64,000 nt of DNA from Brasenia schreberi (Eukaryota; Streptophyta; Magnoliopsida; Nymphaeales; Cabombaceae): the NCBI GenBank assembly GCA_036023115.1, contig JAYKKT010000061.1, forward strand, positions 18,699,501 to 18,763,500. Direction: 5' to 3'. Both the position numbers and the translations under genes were made by a program. Shown piece after piece: positions 45,577 through 57,616 of this stretch (within the stretch, counting starts at the first letter, position 1; each line of letters begins with the position of its first letter). The notes under the pieces were generated by a model. That model was given only the letters and a program-made list of their open reading frames with translations. It had not been told where the DNA came from and made no database searches.

Positions 45577-47561
45577 ATCTCTGTAGACGCGCAAAAAAAT
45601 CCCCACACCTCCCCGCCTTTTCTGGGCTTGGAGTGGATCCTCTCGTGCGTCTAAGGCCTATTTATGTAAACAGGGCGTGCCAGCTAGCTTACCTAAGCTA
45701 GCGAAGATATATTTTAAACTGACTTCTAATCGTGGCGACTGTGAGCAAGTGAGCTCTTGTCGTCGCAGACTTCTTGCACCGATGCGCAAGGGTCAGTCTG
45801 TACGCTTTGCAAAAATCGAGTTTTTTGGGATAGAAAGCCTACGAAGCGGTTCGAGGTGTCTAATTCGGGTCTTTTATATGCGATTGCAGATTTTAGATCA
45901 CGTGGATTTGCACGTGCCTAAGTCTTTCCTTTTATCCCTTTATGGGCCACCTAGTTTGTGTGTTATGAACACTCCACTACATGGGCGAATTTGAGCGGGG
46001 CTTACTTTGATGCAATATGCGTCCTACCTCGTGGTATGGCGTAGATGCAATGCAAACTCACGCTACTCCAAAGGGAAAATCCGAAATGTAAAGACAATGC
46101 CGAAGGGAAATAACCGGAGGAAAATAACCGAAGGGAAATATGTATATAGAGTATGTATATGGGCCCTTACTCGGGTCTTGCAAATAAGAGCGAAGGCTCA
46201 ATGTGTGTGAGTGCTTGAATTGAAAGACTTACACACACAACGTGAAATGAAACCCAAATAGTATAGGTCGGCCCTTACTTGGGTCTTTCAAATAAGAGTG
46301 AAAGCTCAATGTGTGTGAGTGCTTGAATTGAAAGACTTACACACACAACATGAAATGAAACCCAAATAGTATAGGTCGGCCCTTACTTGGGTCTTTCAAA
46401 TAAGAGCGAAAGCTCAATGTGTGTGAGTGCTTGAATTGAAAGACTTGCACACACGACATGAAATGAAAACCCAAATAGTATAGGTCGGCCCTTACTTGGG
46501 TCTTTCAAATAAGAGCAAAAGCTCAATGTGTGTGAGTGCTTGAATTGAAAGACAACACACCCAACTTAAGCAAAACCCTACAAAATTAAAATATATGTAT
46601 ATATTTATGTATTAGGGGCTGATTAGGCCCGTGTGTGTTCAAAATCGTGCACAACTAAGAGAGTGCACGTGTGTGGGTGTGCCAAGCCATGTTATTACAA
46701 GCAGGGGGAGACTATGCTCCTTTATTACAACCCTGTATCGAATTAAATCACAAGCAAGTATACAACTAAAGACCGAGTTAGGCACTTACTAATAGCTGGT
46801 CCGAAGATGCCTTGCTTGAGCGTGAGCTTGGCCTTCACCTTGGGCTGCGAAAGGGAGCTCCGCGAGATTGAATGGCAAAGGGGTGCTGGCCGGGTGTCCT
46901 TGGTGCGCGGAAAGGGGCGCCTTGAAGGTGGCCGACTACTAAGGAGGGGCTGTTTTTGGTGTGTTGGGTAAAAGGACCTAAGTAGGGTCACTAAGGATAG
47001 GGTTTAGTTTTAAGGTAGGTTGTGCAAAAGGGTGAACCTAAGGGAAGGTCTAACGGATCACCTAAGGTTGGCGGGTTGCTATGGTGGCCGAGTGAAATGT
47101 CAGTCGGTTGGAGTGGCCGACTAGGAGAACTTGGTGGTGGCAGGTAGTTAGGATGGCTAGGAGTGATGTAAGGTAGGGGAACTAGCTAGGAGATGGGGCC
47201 AGGTGGTAGTGGGTGTAATAGGTGTATTGGGATGATATGGGCAGGTTTTAGGGAGTCGGATAGGGTGGCCGAATGAAGCTAAGGTCTCTAGGTGGTGGCG
47301 GGTAGTTAGGGTAGCTACGGGTTTGGCTGAGTGGGGCTGGTGGCAGCAAGTGGAAGGGCGGGTGAAGAGATGGTGGCGGGTAGAAAGGAGTCAGCCGGAT
47401 GATGGTGGTGGTGGTGGCGCTCGGCTGGAAGGTAGTGGTGCAGGCGGTGGCGGGACGTGGAGCAGGTGGAGCAGGAGGGGATTTGGCAGAGCTGGGGAAG
47501 TGGAGGACCCGACTGGGAAGGTGGGGCTGCTAGGTGATGAAACCCACCCCCAAGGGGGGGG

Positions 47562-47569
47562 TTTATATA
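47562..47569 (-). promoter_or_regulatory. TATA box, duplicated Tat-3 LTR
   Basis: TATATAAA on the minus strand; identical context to 42060-42067. Confidence 0.6.
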
Positions 47570-48113
47570 GGGCTGGGCTAGGTCGGTTGGGGCTGGGTTT
47601 GGGGTAGTGGTTAGGTGGTTTTGGGTAGGGTGGTATGATGATAAGGTGGGCTGGAAAGGGTAGGGCCAGATATTTTAAATACAAGTGGTTTGGGTAGGTT
47701 GTGGGCTAGGGGTGGTTTAGAGGTTTAGGGTTTAGTTAGGTGGGTTGGTTCTAGGGTGAGGTTTAGTGAGCTAGGTTAGGTGATTAGGCTAGGATTAGGC
47801 TAGGTTTAGGGAAATTAACCTAGGTTTAGGGAAGGATTAGGGAAGTGGGTTAGGTGATTAGGTTGGGATTAGGCCGGGATTAGGGAAGTGGGTTAGGTGA
47901 TTAGGCTCAGATTAGGGTCAGATTAGGGTGGAAGGCTAGGATTAGGTGTTTTTGGTTAGGTTTAGGTGAAGGAGCTCCCTTTGCGTGGCCCATAGACCTT
48001 AACCACATCATGTTGGTGCAGCCCTAGGTTAGGTTTTGGCTAATTACAAGCTTAAACCCACTTAATTAGGCTAACCCACATGATTAACCCCAAACTTGAC
48101 ACACAAGTCAAGC

Positions 48114-48632
48114 TTAATTACAACACACACTTGATCCTATCCACCCCCACTCTCTTTCATGCCCATAATCCCACGTGAAATTCAAGTGGGCCCCACCTCC
48201 ATTTTTGAGAAGGTGATGTGGGCCATGGATATGGATATTGGATTGGATTTTTGAATCCAAATCCAAATCCAAGTCCATACATGGGTTTGGATTGGGATCT
48301 GGATATATATGATCCAGATCCGATCCAAACTGAACTCTAACTCCTTCGAGCTGTGTTCGAAACGAACTGTTTGTGCGGGGCCTGACAGCATCAGTACTCC
48401 GTCTGCGTTGGGTCTTCGCCAACATGATCGTCCGCCTCTGTTTTCGCCTTCCAGAGATGACTTCAAACAATGTTTCGATGATAATAGGGTCTTGGACGTT
48501 CGAGATCCTAGGGGTGTGGATTTGATACGATAGTTGCTGTGCCGGGCTCGACATGTGCTCTGGTTTCGGGCTCTCCTTAGCTCTCCTGGTCCTGTCTGGA
48601 TTAGGCCAAGTTGCTTCGGGGTTCCAAAACAT
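48114..48632 (-). CDS. Open sense frame in U3 of the duplicated Tat-3 LTR (function doubtful)
   Basis: Same 172-codon frame as at 42612-43130, without visible change. Identity is expected from the recent duplication and is not independent support. Confidence 0.2.
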   Translation of the reverse strand: MFWNPEATWPNPDRTRRAKESPKPEHMSSPAQQLSYQIHTPRISNVQDPIIIETLFEVISGRRKQRRTIMLAKTQRRRSTDAVRPRTNSSFRTQLEGVRVQFGSDLDHIYPDPNPNPCMDLDLDLDSKIQSNIHIHGPHHLLKNGGGAHLNFTWDYGHEREWGWIGSSVCCN

Positions 48633-48806
48633 GTTTTAAAAAGGTTTTAAAAGCCATATTGTATGTTTTCGAAATATAGAGTTCAAAACATATGTACAGG
48701 GTTGTCTGGAAAGCTCCTAGGTTTCCAGACTCAAAATGGCCCTTTGGGGCTGCTTTTACAAAACCAGATGGATTTGAGAAATTCGTGGGATTTTGGGGTG
48801 TTTACA

Positions 48807-50951
48807 CATTCCCATCGTATCCAATGATAACGATGGGGCTTGGGTTTACAGAAGTCAAGGTGACTCCGATTTGATACGCCACATGAAGTGGAAGGATGTT
48901 GAGCCCTCCTCCCCCATCGACTAGGCACCTGTCCAGAGTTTGGTTATTCAGAACCACCTCGATATGCAGGGCCTGGTTGTGGGACTCGTAGGGTCTATCT
49001 ATTTTATCTTCCGAGAAAGTGATGGGCGATTTTGCTCCTAATAAAGCCACTTGGGCAGACAGGGATTCCAGACTTATGTTCGAATCAACCTTGGCCCTTT
49101 CTAGAATTTTCTCTAGCACGAGTCTATGCTTAGGCGAGGTTTGAATAAGCTCTAGGATAGACATGTGGATAGGAATCTTTGAAAGGTGGTTTTCGAAGTC
49201 ATAAGGATTTAGGATGACTTTATCCTTATCTGCTTTTGGCAGAACACCAGGGATACATGCTTTTGAGGGGCCAGGCACACTGACCACCTTTTGAGCACTT
49301 TGTAGGTGTGGGGGTTGATAGATCCTCCCGAATATAGTCACTTCCCCCACGACCAGCCTAGGGTTCGCGTTAAATTTGGCTCTAAGGATGAGTTGAGGAG
49401 AGCCTTGGAGTTTCAAAACTGGTTTTGTCGGGGATTCCACTTTTGGTGGTCCTCGAATGACGACTTGGGCGGGCTTCTTGTACAGTACAAGAAGGGGCGC
49501 ACAAGTGGGTCGACGAGACTCTGGTTTTTGCGCTAGTTCCTTCGAAAAGGTGAGGGTACATACCTCCTTTCCTTTCCCACTGCCACTGGTGTGTTTCAGA
49601 AAGGGTTCTTTGAAGATAGCTTGAGGTGGCTCAGGTTCCGCAGTAACCTGGAGCCGGCCCTCCGCTATCAAGTTCTCAATTTTATTTAAAAGGGAGAAAC
49701 AGTGTTTGGTATCATGGCCTTTGAGCCGATGATACTTACAAAATCGATTTAAATACCCCCCTTTGGAAGTGACTCCTTCAAGGATTTCGGGAAGTTTTAT
49801 CATGCCTTGGGCAAGTAGGAGGTCTAGGACCTCCGACACAGGTTGCCCCAGCGGTGTATATTCCCGTTTTTCAACCGGTTTTTGAAAGGTTCGCTCTCTT
49901 TTATTTTCTAGTTTTTCAAAATTTTTGGAAGTGCCTGCTACGCCTGGATCCACCCGGACATTGGCGATTTTATGGGGCTTTGCCCCTTTGTCCATCGTGG
50001 GTAGCCCATAAGTGATGGGCTTTTCCAAGCGGGTTTTGGAAACGGCGCTTCCTTTCCATAAGTGATCGTATGTCCCTTTTTTCAAGTTGGTTTCGAAAGG
50101 GATGCCTTTTTGATAAACTTATGGAAAGTTGAGATCTCATGGAGTGAGAGAAGGGTTTTTAACTCGCTTTTAAAGTTATCCAAGATGAGCATTACTACGC
50201 ATCCTTCGGATATGGGCTCTCGCACTTGGCCCAAAAGTGACCTCCAGCTTATAATGAAGGCATGCACGTCTTCGTTCATGCCTTGCTTTGTATCCCTTAA
50301 GGTATTCAGAATCGGCGTGACTTCTACGTTGTGTGCAAATCTTTGCATGAAGCAGTTCGCTAACTCTTCAAAAGTAGCGAACTGGCTTAAGTCGTAGGAA
50401 GCCAGCCATTTGGCAGCTGTGCCTTTAAGGGATAAAGGAAACCAATACACCCATTTCATTGAGTCCTTTTTCTTCTTATGGGCTCGACGCGAGAAAAGTT
50501 GCAAGTGAGACCTAGGGTCTCCCATGCCGTCATACCGATGGAAGTTCGGTATTTCATCCTCACTGTTTGTTTCGTAATCCATATGAAGGAAATCAGACAG
50601 GGCGTAACTTCTTTTCTCTTTATTCTACCCTTTTAGCAACTGCTGTAGGGCTTTACGGTCCTTTTGTGTGAAGGACTCGTGGTATTGGTTGCCTTCCATT
50701 ACGGAGGCCTCTTTGTGCTTGCGAGGTTTTTCAGATTTTTTCTTAGTCCTTTGTTCACCGTTTGATGAACACGAATCACCTACTTCAGCCTCTTGGCTGA
50801 GAGCATCGATTTTTGCCTCAAATTCCCTTCTCAGGTCCTCAATTTCATCTAGTTTGATCTTGTTTTTGAAAATCCTCCTAGAGTGAGAACTTGATGCGCA
50901 TGAGCCTTGGCTCGACACTTCACTTGGATTGGATTTTGACATACTTTTCAA
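48807..50951 (-). pseudogene. Tat-2 gag-pro 5' fragment (unit II)
   Basis: Starts near 50951 (MSKSNPSEVSSQGSC head). A TAG at 50625-50627 follows LLKG, a different position from the stop in Tat-3 and unit I. The capsid region (50082-50582) has TNSEDEIPNFHRY. A one-base A deletion near 50090 shifts the frame. Then 427 codons are open through the zinc knuckle to LVDGGGGLNILP and the CATTC junction. The protease motif is intact here but frameshifted in unit I. The remainder of the gene is at 18362-19100. Confidence 0.92.
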
Positions 50952-51062
50952 GCTTTTTCAAAATTTCCTAAGTACAAGCAAAGAAAACAAAGTTAAAAAA
51001 ATGACACCTCTTTGAAAATTTTTGGCAAGCTTCTAAATTAACTCGATTTTTAAAAGACTCAC

Positions 51063-51080
51063 GTCCCACCGGGCGTGCCA
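51063..51080 (-). other. Tat-2 primer binding site
   Basis: TGGCACGCCCGGTGGGAC on the minus strand, five bases after the 5' LTR end; identical to the Tat-4 site. Confidence 0.8.
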
Positions 51081-51085
51081 ATCTC

Positions 51086-52218
51086 TGTAGACGCAGGAAA
51101 ATCCCCGCCTCCCTTTGAATTCTTAGGGCCTGGAGCGGATCCTCTCGTGTGTCTAAGGCCTATTTGTATAAACAGGGTGTGCCAGCTAGCTTACCTAAGC
51201 TATCGAAGATATATTTTAACCTGACTTCTAACGTGGCGACTGTGAGCAAGTGAGCTCTTGTCGTCGCAGACCTTCTTGCACCGATGCGCAAGGGTCAGTC
51301 TGTACACTTTAAAAATCGAGTTTTAGGGTAGGAAAAGCCTACGAAAGCGGTTTGAGGTGTTTGATTCGGGTCTTTAATACGATTTCCAGATTTTAGATCA
51401 CGTAAATTTGCACGTGCCTAAGTCTTTCTTTTTATCCCTTTAAGGGTCACCTAGGTGTGTGTTATGAATACTCCACTACATGGGGCGAATTTGAGCAGGA
51501 GTACAGGGTTAACTTTGATGCAATATGCGTCCTACCTCGTGGTATGGCGTAGATGCAATGCAAACTCACGCTACTCCAAAGGGAAAACCCGAATGTAAAG
51601 ACAATGCCGAAGGGAAATAACTGAAGGGAAATGACTTGTAATGTAAATGCCGAAGGGAGATATGTATATAAGGTATATATGGGCCCTTACTTGGGTCTTG
51701 CAAATAAGAGCGAAGGCTCAATGTGGGTGCATGCTTGAATTGAAAGACTTGCACACACGACATGAAATAAAACCCAAATATAACTTGCAATATGGCCTTA
51801 ACTAAGGTCTTGGGAATAAGAGCAAAAGCTCAATGTGTGTGAGTGCTTGAATTGAAGTACTACGCACACAACATGAAATTAAACCCAAATAGTATAGCAC
51901 GACCCTTACATGGGTCTTACAAATAAGAGCGAAGGCTCAATGTGTGTGAGTGCTTGAATTGAAAGACTACACACACGACATGAAATAAAACCCAAATATA
52001 AATGGCAGTATGGCCTTGATTAAGGTCTTGGGAATAAGAGCGAAAGCTCAATGTGTGTGAATGCTTGAATTGAAGTACTATGCACACAACATGAAATTAA
52101 ACCCAAATAGTATAGCACAACCCTTACTTGGGTCTTACAAATAAGAGCGAAGGCTCAATGTGTGTGAGTGCTTGAATGGAAAGACAACACACTCAACTCA
52201 AGCAAAACCCTACGTAAG

Positions 52219-52267
<49 letters not shown>

Positions 52268-53610
52268 GTATTAGGGGCTGATTAGGCCCGTGTGTGTTCA
52301 AAATCGTGCACGACTAAGAGAGTGCACGTGTGTGTAGGTGTGCCAAGCCACGTTATTACAAGCGGGGGGAGACTATGCTCCGTTATTACAACCCCGTATC
52401 GAATTAAATTTTAAGCAAGTATACAACTAAGGACCGAGTTAGGCACTTACTTATAGCTGGTCCGAAGATGCCTTGCTTGAGCGTGGGCTTGGCCTTCGCC
52501 TTGGGCTGCAAGAGGGAGCTCCACGGAGTTGAACGGCAAAGGGGCTGCTTAGCAAAAGGGGGTTGGCTTTGTGTGTTGGGCTAAAGTGACTAAGTAGGGT
52601 CACTAAGGGAGGGTGTAGTGTTAGGAAGTATGGCACTAAGGGGGAGCTTAAGGGAGTGTCTAAGGGAGTGCCTAGGGGAAGTATGTGGCTGGCCGAATGG
52701 GTATGTGACAGTCGGTTGGAGTGGCCGACTAAGGGAGACTTGGTGGTGGTGGTTGCTAAGGTAGCTAGGGCTGTTGTAGATGGGAAGGGAGCTAGCTAGG
52801 GTATGGGGTAAGGTAGTGGCCTGCTATGGTGAGGTGATATGGGTAGGTCTTAGGGAGTTTAAGTGGAGTGGTCGGGTGTAGCTAGGATGTCTAGGTAATG
52901 GCGGGTGGTTGGAGTGGCTGAGGTTTGGTCGAATGGGTAGGATGGAGGGTGGCTGTTGTTAGGGTGATGTGGTGGTGATGTAGGTGGCTGAGAGTGGAGG
53001 GGGAGAGAAGAAGAGGTGGAGTGAAGGATGGGGTACTAATCGATGGTGATGGAAGGCGGCAGATGGAAATGGAGCAGCCGGGCAGGTGAGGTGGATGGTT
53101 CGGTCGAAGGAAGTGGTGGCAACAGGTGGTTGGCTAGCTGGGATATGGTGGAGCAGGTGGAGCGAGGTGGTGGCTGGCTGTGGGGCAAGTGGAGCAAGGT
53201 TGGAGTCAGCTAGGCTGGAAGGCGAAGGTGGAGAGCTTGGTCGAAAAAACCTTGAAAACCCGCCCACTAGGGGGGGGGGGTTATAGTTTTTTTTTTGAAG
53301 GGCGGTTGGGGCTGGTATTAGAAGGGTGGTTTGGTGGTTTAGGTAGGGGTGGTGTGGTGATAAGGTGGGCTGGTTTTGGGGTAGGGCCAGATATTTTCAT
53401 ACAAGGGGTTTTGGGTAGATGGTGTGCTAGGTTTAGGTGGGGTGGTTTAGAGGTTTAGGGTTTAGCTAGGTGGGTTGGTTTTGGGGTGAGGTTTAGTGAG
53501 GTGGGTTAGGTGATTAGGCTAGGATTAGGTTAGGTTTAGGGAAATTAACCTAGGTTTAGGGAAGGATTAGGGAAGTGGGTTAGGTGATTAGGTTGGGATT
53601 AGGGAAGTGG
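51086..53610 (-). repeat. Tat-2 5' LTR, first part
   Basis: U5 hairpins at 51185-51204 (arm slightly mutated) and 51267-51302; repeat block at about 51690-52190; an (AT)n run at 52222-52262. A C-run with ACTATAAC near 53270-53285 is a weak TATA candidate, and telomere-like words follow from about 53320. It is cut by sLTR-2 at 53611 after AGTGG. It keeps about 1 kb that the 3' LTR has lost. Confidence 0.9.
52222..52262. repeat. (AT)n simple repeat
   Basis: About 20 AT dinucleotides in the Tat-2 5' LTR; shorter TATATA runs sit at the same place in sLTR-1 and Tat-3. Confidence 0.95.
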
Positions 53611-56573
53611 TGTAGACACGAAAAATCCTCGTCTCCGGGTTCTTAGGCCTGAAGCGAATCTTTTCGTGCTTACGTCGCTTAAAAAAAGGGCGTGCCAGCT
53701 AGCTTCCTCAAACTAGCGAAGTAATTTTTGAAAATATCTGACTTTTGGGGCGACTGTGGACAAGTGGGTTCTTTTCGTCACAGACTTTCTTGCACCGGCA
53801 CGCAAGGGTCAGTCTGTACGCATTAGGAAAAACTTGATTTTAAGCAAACACGACTCTTTTAAAAACTCGAAAGTGTTTTATCGATTGGTTTTGTCAAAAT
53901 TGCAAATTTTATGCATGGGATCTATGCATTCCTACGTCTCTCGGGTTTTAGCCAATTTTGGCGTGTAGTCGTGTGCATCCAGTGCTTGATTTTGGGCAAG
54001 TTCTACACGATTTGATCAATCTGGTTCGATGCAAATATGCTCCCTATCTCGAGTGTGGCGGATATGCAATGCAAACTCACACAACTTGAAGGGAAAACCC
54101 AGAATTTAAAGACATAGCAGAAGGGAAATAGCAGAAAGGGAAATATGGCTATATCTTAGATGCGAAAGGGAAAATATATATAGCTATATCTTAAGAGCGA
54201 GAAGGCTCAATGTGAGTGAGTGCTTTGAGTGTATAAATTGAAAGGGCAACTCACACGACTTGAACCTTAAAAACCCAGCTGGAAGGGGAAATATGTATAT
54301 ATATGTAAGAGCGGAAAGGCTCCATGTGAGTGAGTGCTTTGAGTGTATAAAATGAAAGACAACTCACACGACTTGAACCTTAAAACCCAGCTGAATGTAT
54401 ATAAATAGAGCTATATCCTATGGGCTGTTGAGGCCCGTTTTGTGTGCAAAAGGTGTGCAGATAAGAGCGGAAAGGCTCGAGTGTACGTGTGTGATTCGTG
54501 TTTCAAACCATAATATTACATCTCGGGGGGAGACTACGCTCCATTATTACAACCCCATATCAAATTTAATTGAATTTGAAACAACGTAAAGAACCAGGTT
54601 CGAGCACTTACACGTCGTTTACTTGGACTTCCTTTATCAGTGAAATCTGACCTTGGATATAGCCGTTGGATGGACCTTTCTCTGCGAAACGACCAGCTGC
54701 GTGGAAGGTTGATCCTAGATCGTGACCTGGGCTTGGTTGACACACTAAGGTGCTATGGGTTCTGGACTTAGACACGACAGATCTAGGGTGAGGACTAATG
54801 GATCTAGGTTAGGTCTAGGCGGGTTGTTTTGGTTAAAAGCTAGACCAAGGTCCTAAGGGAAAAACCCGACCAACTAATAGTCGAGTTAGGTGGTGTCTAC
54901 GGGATTATTTTAGGTGAGACACTATGGAATGCTCGGCCAACTAATGGCCGAGCTTGGCTAGGGATTAGTGAATGGTCTTAGGGGGGATCCTAAGGTGAGC
55001 TCTAGGGTAATGCTCGGCCAAAGGGTGGCCGAGCGGGGTAGGTTTTTGGAGAAGGATTAGGTAGGATCTAAGGTTGAATCCTAAGGAAAGAGCTCGGGCA
55101 GATGGTGGCCAAGTTTTGGCTGATGTTAGGTGGTTGATCTCAGGTGAGATCCTAAGGGAGTGGCTCTGCCAAAAGCGTGGCCGAGCTGGGTAGGTTTAGA
55201 GTGGGTTTTTAGTTAGGATCTAACTTAGGTAGTGGTTTAAGGTTAGGGATAGACCTAAGATGAGCTCGGCCAATATGGGCCAAGCTAAGTGGGTGAGGAT
55301 GGGCTCGACAAGAGGAGGGAACTGAGTGTTTTAGACACTCGGTTTGGCCAGGTTTTTGGGAGTAGTTTTGAGTTAGGAAATAGATTAGGTAGTGGTTTTG
55401 ATGTTTAGGATTTTCTTTAGGACAGATCTAAGGTCAGCTCGGCCATCCAATGGCCGAGCTGGGTATGGTCCTAGGTTAGGATGGTCTTAGGTAGAACTAG
55501 GTCAGCTCCTTTAGTGAAGTTCGGCCAGCTCCTTGGCTGGACTTTGCTGTGTCTTTTTGTTAGTGGTCTAGGTGGTTTAGAGAGGTGAGAAAAGAGATGG
55601 TTTTGGGCAGGAACTAAGGGACTTACCTTGACAACGTTTCAGCCATTTAATCCTTGGTTCCCACGCAGCCAATCCTCACCAAGCAAGGGCCATCCAATGC
55701 CACCAGGTTTCGTTTCTTTTCAGCCATGTACAAGCCGTGAACTACAAACTCCAGCCCACCCACAACTTCAACCCACAATCTCACGAAAACAAGAGGGGAA
55801 GGCCAGCCCCTTTTGTTGACCTTCCTCTCTCTCTCTCTCTCTCTTTTCCCCAAGTGGAGAGGCGTGAAATGCTGGAAAAAAAATCTGAACCCCAGAGCCA
55901 GCCCTCTCACGTCCTTTTATAGGCCTCTTATTTGGATATGGATCCTTTGTTGGGTTCTGAAATCCGGATCCAATTCAAGCCTTGTTTGGATATGGATCTT
56001 GGATATGGATTTGGATATCGGGATTCAGATTCGATCCAAATTTTTCTCTTCTTCAGTCCTTCCAGGCGTTTCGAGCCGGGCGCTTCGTGCGGGTCCTGAG
56101 TTCATCAAGATTCTGTCTTATGCTGGGTTTTTCCCAATTTCATCGTCCGAGCTTCTTTTCGTCTTTTTGGACTCTATTTCAACTGTTTCTTTTGTTTTTT
56201 TGACTTGGATTGCTCGTGATTTCAGATGTGCTTTCAGCTTGGCCTTCGATGCTTCAGTCTTGAAGTACACTCGTGGCCTGGGCTCCTTTTTCATCTTTGA
56301 AATTCACTTTTCAGCGGGCTAGGCTTGACCTTTGATCTTTTTGAATCTTTTGTAACTGTCTTGAGCCAGGCTTCATCTGTTCGTCTGGTCTTTTGTAAAA
56401 ATAGGACTTTCATCCACTTTCAAGATTTTTTTATGTTTCGAACAGGTTTGGAAAATAGAGTTTTGAGGGGTTTTAGTTCCTGAGTTTTTGAAATCTCCAA
56501 ACTTGGCTTTTTGAGCTGATTTTCGAACCAGGCATTTGGTTTTGGAAAATATTTGGATTTTGGGGTGTTTACA
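53611..56573 (-). mobile_element. sLTR-2: solo LTR of the Tat-5 type (2963 bp)
   Basis: TGTAGACACG at 53611 to GTGTTTACA at 56573, flanked by AGTGG on both sides (53606-53610, 56574-56578). Tat-2 LTR sequence continues on both sides. U5 hairpins at 53698-53717 and 53781-53816. Between TATA and U5 lies a series of inverted words of the form GCTCGGCC...GGCCGAGC (54931-54953, 55012-55034, 55163-55185, 55263-55286, 55436-55460). A (CT)n run is at about 55826-55850. It is longer than the Tat-5 LTR by about 430 bp, mostly around 54640-55080. Confidence 0.95.
55915..55921 (-). promoter_or_regulatory. TATA box of sLTR-2
   Basis: TATAAAA on the minus strand followed by GGACGTGAGAGG, as in Tat-5 at 57498. 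Confidence 0.65.
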
Positions 56574-56578
56574 AGTGG

Positions 56579-56848
56579 GTTAGGTGATTAGGCTAGGATT
56601 AGGACAGGATTAGGGTAAAAGGCTAGGATTAGGTGTTTTTGGTTAGGATGGGATTAAGGAGCTCCCTTTGCATGACCCATAGACTTTAATCACATCATGT
56701 TGGTGCAGCCCTAGGTTAGGTTTTGGCTAATTACAAGCTTAAACCCACTTTAATTAGGCTAACCCACATGATTAACCCCAAACTTGACACACAAGTCCAA
56801 TCTTATCCTCCCCCACACTCTCTCATACCCATAATCCCACGTGAAATT
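56579..56848 (-). repeat. Tat-2 5' LTR, second part
   Basis: Matches about 8960-9240 of the Tat-2 3' LTR (AGCTCCCTTTGCATGACCC, GGTGCAGCCCTAGGTTAGG). It stops at GTGAAATT where Tat-5 begins. The 3' LTR continues AAGTGGGCCCCACC, so about 0.6 kb of this LTR should reappear to the right of Tat-5. Confidence 0.88.
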
Positions 56849-57497
56849 CGTAAACACCCCAAAATCCAAATATTTTCCAAAACCAAATGCCTGGTTCAAA
56901 AATCAGCTCAAAAAGCCAAGTTTGGAGATTTCGAAAACTCAGGAACTCAAACCCTTCAAAACTCTATTTTCCAACCCTGTTCGAAACATAAAAAATCTTG
57001 AAAGTGGACGAAAGTCCTATTTTTATGAAAGACCAGACGAACAGATGAAGCCTGGCTCAAAACAATTACAAAAGATTCAAAAAGCTCAAAGGTCAAGCCC
57101 AGCCCGATGAAAAGTGAATTTCAAAGACGAAAAAGGAGCCTAGGCCACGAGTGTACTTCAAGACTGAAGCATCGAAGGCCAAGCCGAAAGCACATCAGAA
57201 ATCACGAGCAATCCAAGTCAAAAACAAAAGAAACAGTTGAAACAAAGTCTAGAAAGACGAAAAGAAGCTCGGACGACGAAATTGGGAAAACCCCAGCATA
57301 AGACGGAATCTTGATGAACTCAGGACCCGCACGAAGCGCCCGGCTCGAAACGCCAGGAAGGACTGAAGAAGAGAAAAATTTGGATCGAATCTGGATCCAA
57401 ATATCCAGATCCATATCCAAGATCCATATCCAAACAAGGCTTGAATTGGATCCAGATTTCAGAACCCAACAAAGGATCCATATCCAAATAAGAGGCC

Positions 57498-57504
57498 TAT
57501 AAAA
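57498..57504 (+). promoter_or_regulatory. TATA box of Tat-5
   Basis: TATAAAA after AGAGGCC and before GGACATGAGAGGG; conserved in sLTR-2. Confidence 0.68.
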
Positions 57505-57567
57505 GGACATGAGAGGGCTGGCTTTTGGGGTTCACGTTTTCCAGCATTTCACGCCTCTTCACTTGGG

Positions 57568-57569
<2 letters not shown>

Positions 57570-57612
<43 letters not shown>
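57570..57612. repeat. (GA)n simple repeat
   Basis: About 21 GA units just downstream of the Tat-5 TATA box; sLTR-2 has a shorter (CT)n at the same place on the other strand. GA runs near a start site can act as promoter elements in plants; that role here is inference. Confidence 0.95.

Positions 57613-57616
<4 letters not shown>

Larger units (their letters stand above)
40079..45581 (-). repeat. Tandem duplication unit I (5503 bp)
   Basis: Contains the Tat-3 5' LTR, CATTC, and the upstream Tat-2 gag-pro, ending in a Tat-3-type leader and primer site. Unit II follows directly at 45582. The units are almost identical in the LTR and most of gag. They differ where unit I switches to Tat-3-type variants (right of about 44809-45027). 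Confidence 0.92.
45582..48806 (-). repeat. Duplicated Tat-3 5' LTR (3225 bp, unit II)
   Basis: Nearly identical to 40079-43304. I see a one-base T deletion in the U5 hairpin region (about 45770) and a C/T change near 48793. TATA box at 47562-47569, tandem block at about 46190-46555, sense open frame at 48114-48632. It is followed by CATTC (48807-48811) and Tat-2 gag-pro, although no Tat-3 body accompanies it. It is a by-product of duplication, not a solo LTR insertion. Confidence 0.93.
45582..51085 (-). repeat. Tandem duplication unit II (about 5.5 kb)
   Basis: Second copy of Tat-3 LTR plus upstream Tat-2 gag-pro. Here gag keeps Tat-2 variants through to the Tat-2 leader, the Tat-2 primer site and the Tat-2 5' LTR at 51086. 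This is the ancestral junction; unit I is the derived one. Confidence 0.9.
7417..56848 (-). mobile_element. Tat-2: Tat-lineage retrotransposon, minus strand, broken by nested insertions
   Basis: Its 3' LTR is at 7417-9868. Its internal region is spread over 9869-12281, 15841-19100 and 43305-51085. Its 5' LTR is at 51086-53610 plus 56579-56848. The two LTRs share a subfamily signature just inside the end (TGTAGACGCAGGAAAATCCC on the plus strand) that Tat-3 lacks. sLTR-1, Tat-3 (carrying Tat-4), sLTR-2 and Tat-5 all lie inside it. The last part of its 5' LTR should lie to the right of Tat-5, outside the window. Its left flank is CTAAC in LINE sequence; the matching target duplication is not visible. 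Confidence 0.85.

Noticed and set aside
45582..48806. This LTR as an independent solo LTR insertion
   Set aside because: Both its flanks repeat those of 40079-43304 over kilobases, and the left flank is a Tat-3-type leader. Duplication explains it; a new insertion does not.
55813..56322. A 169-codon plus-strand frame in sLTR-2
   Set aside because: It is antisense to the LTR, starts in a (CT)n run and has no family resemblance; its counterpart in Tat-5 is broken.
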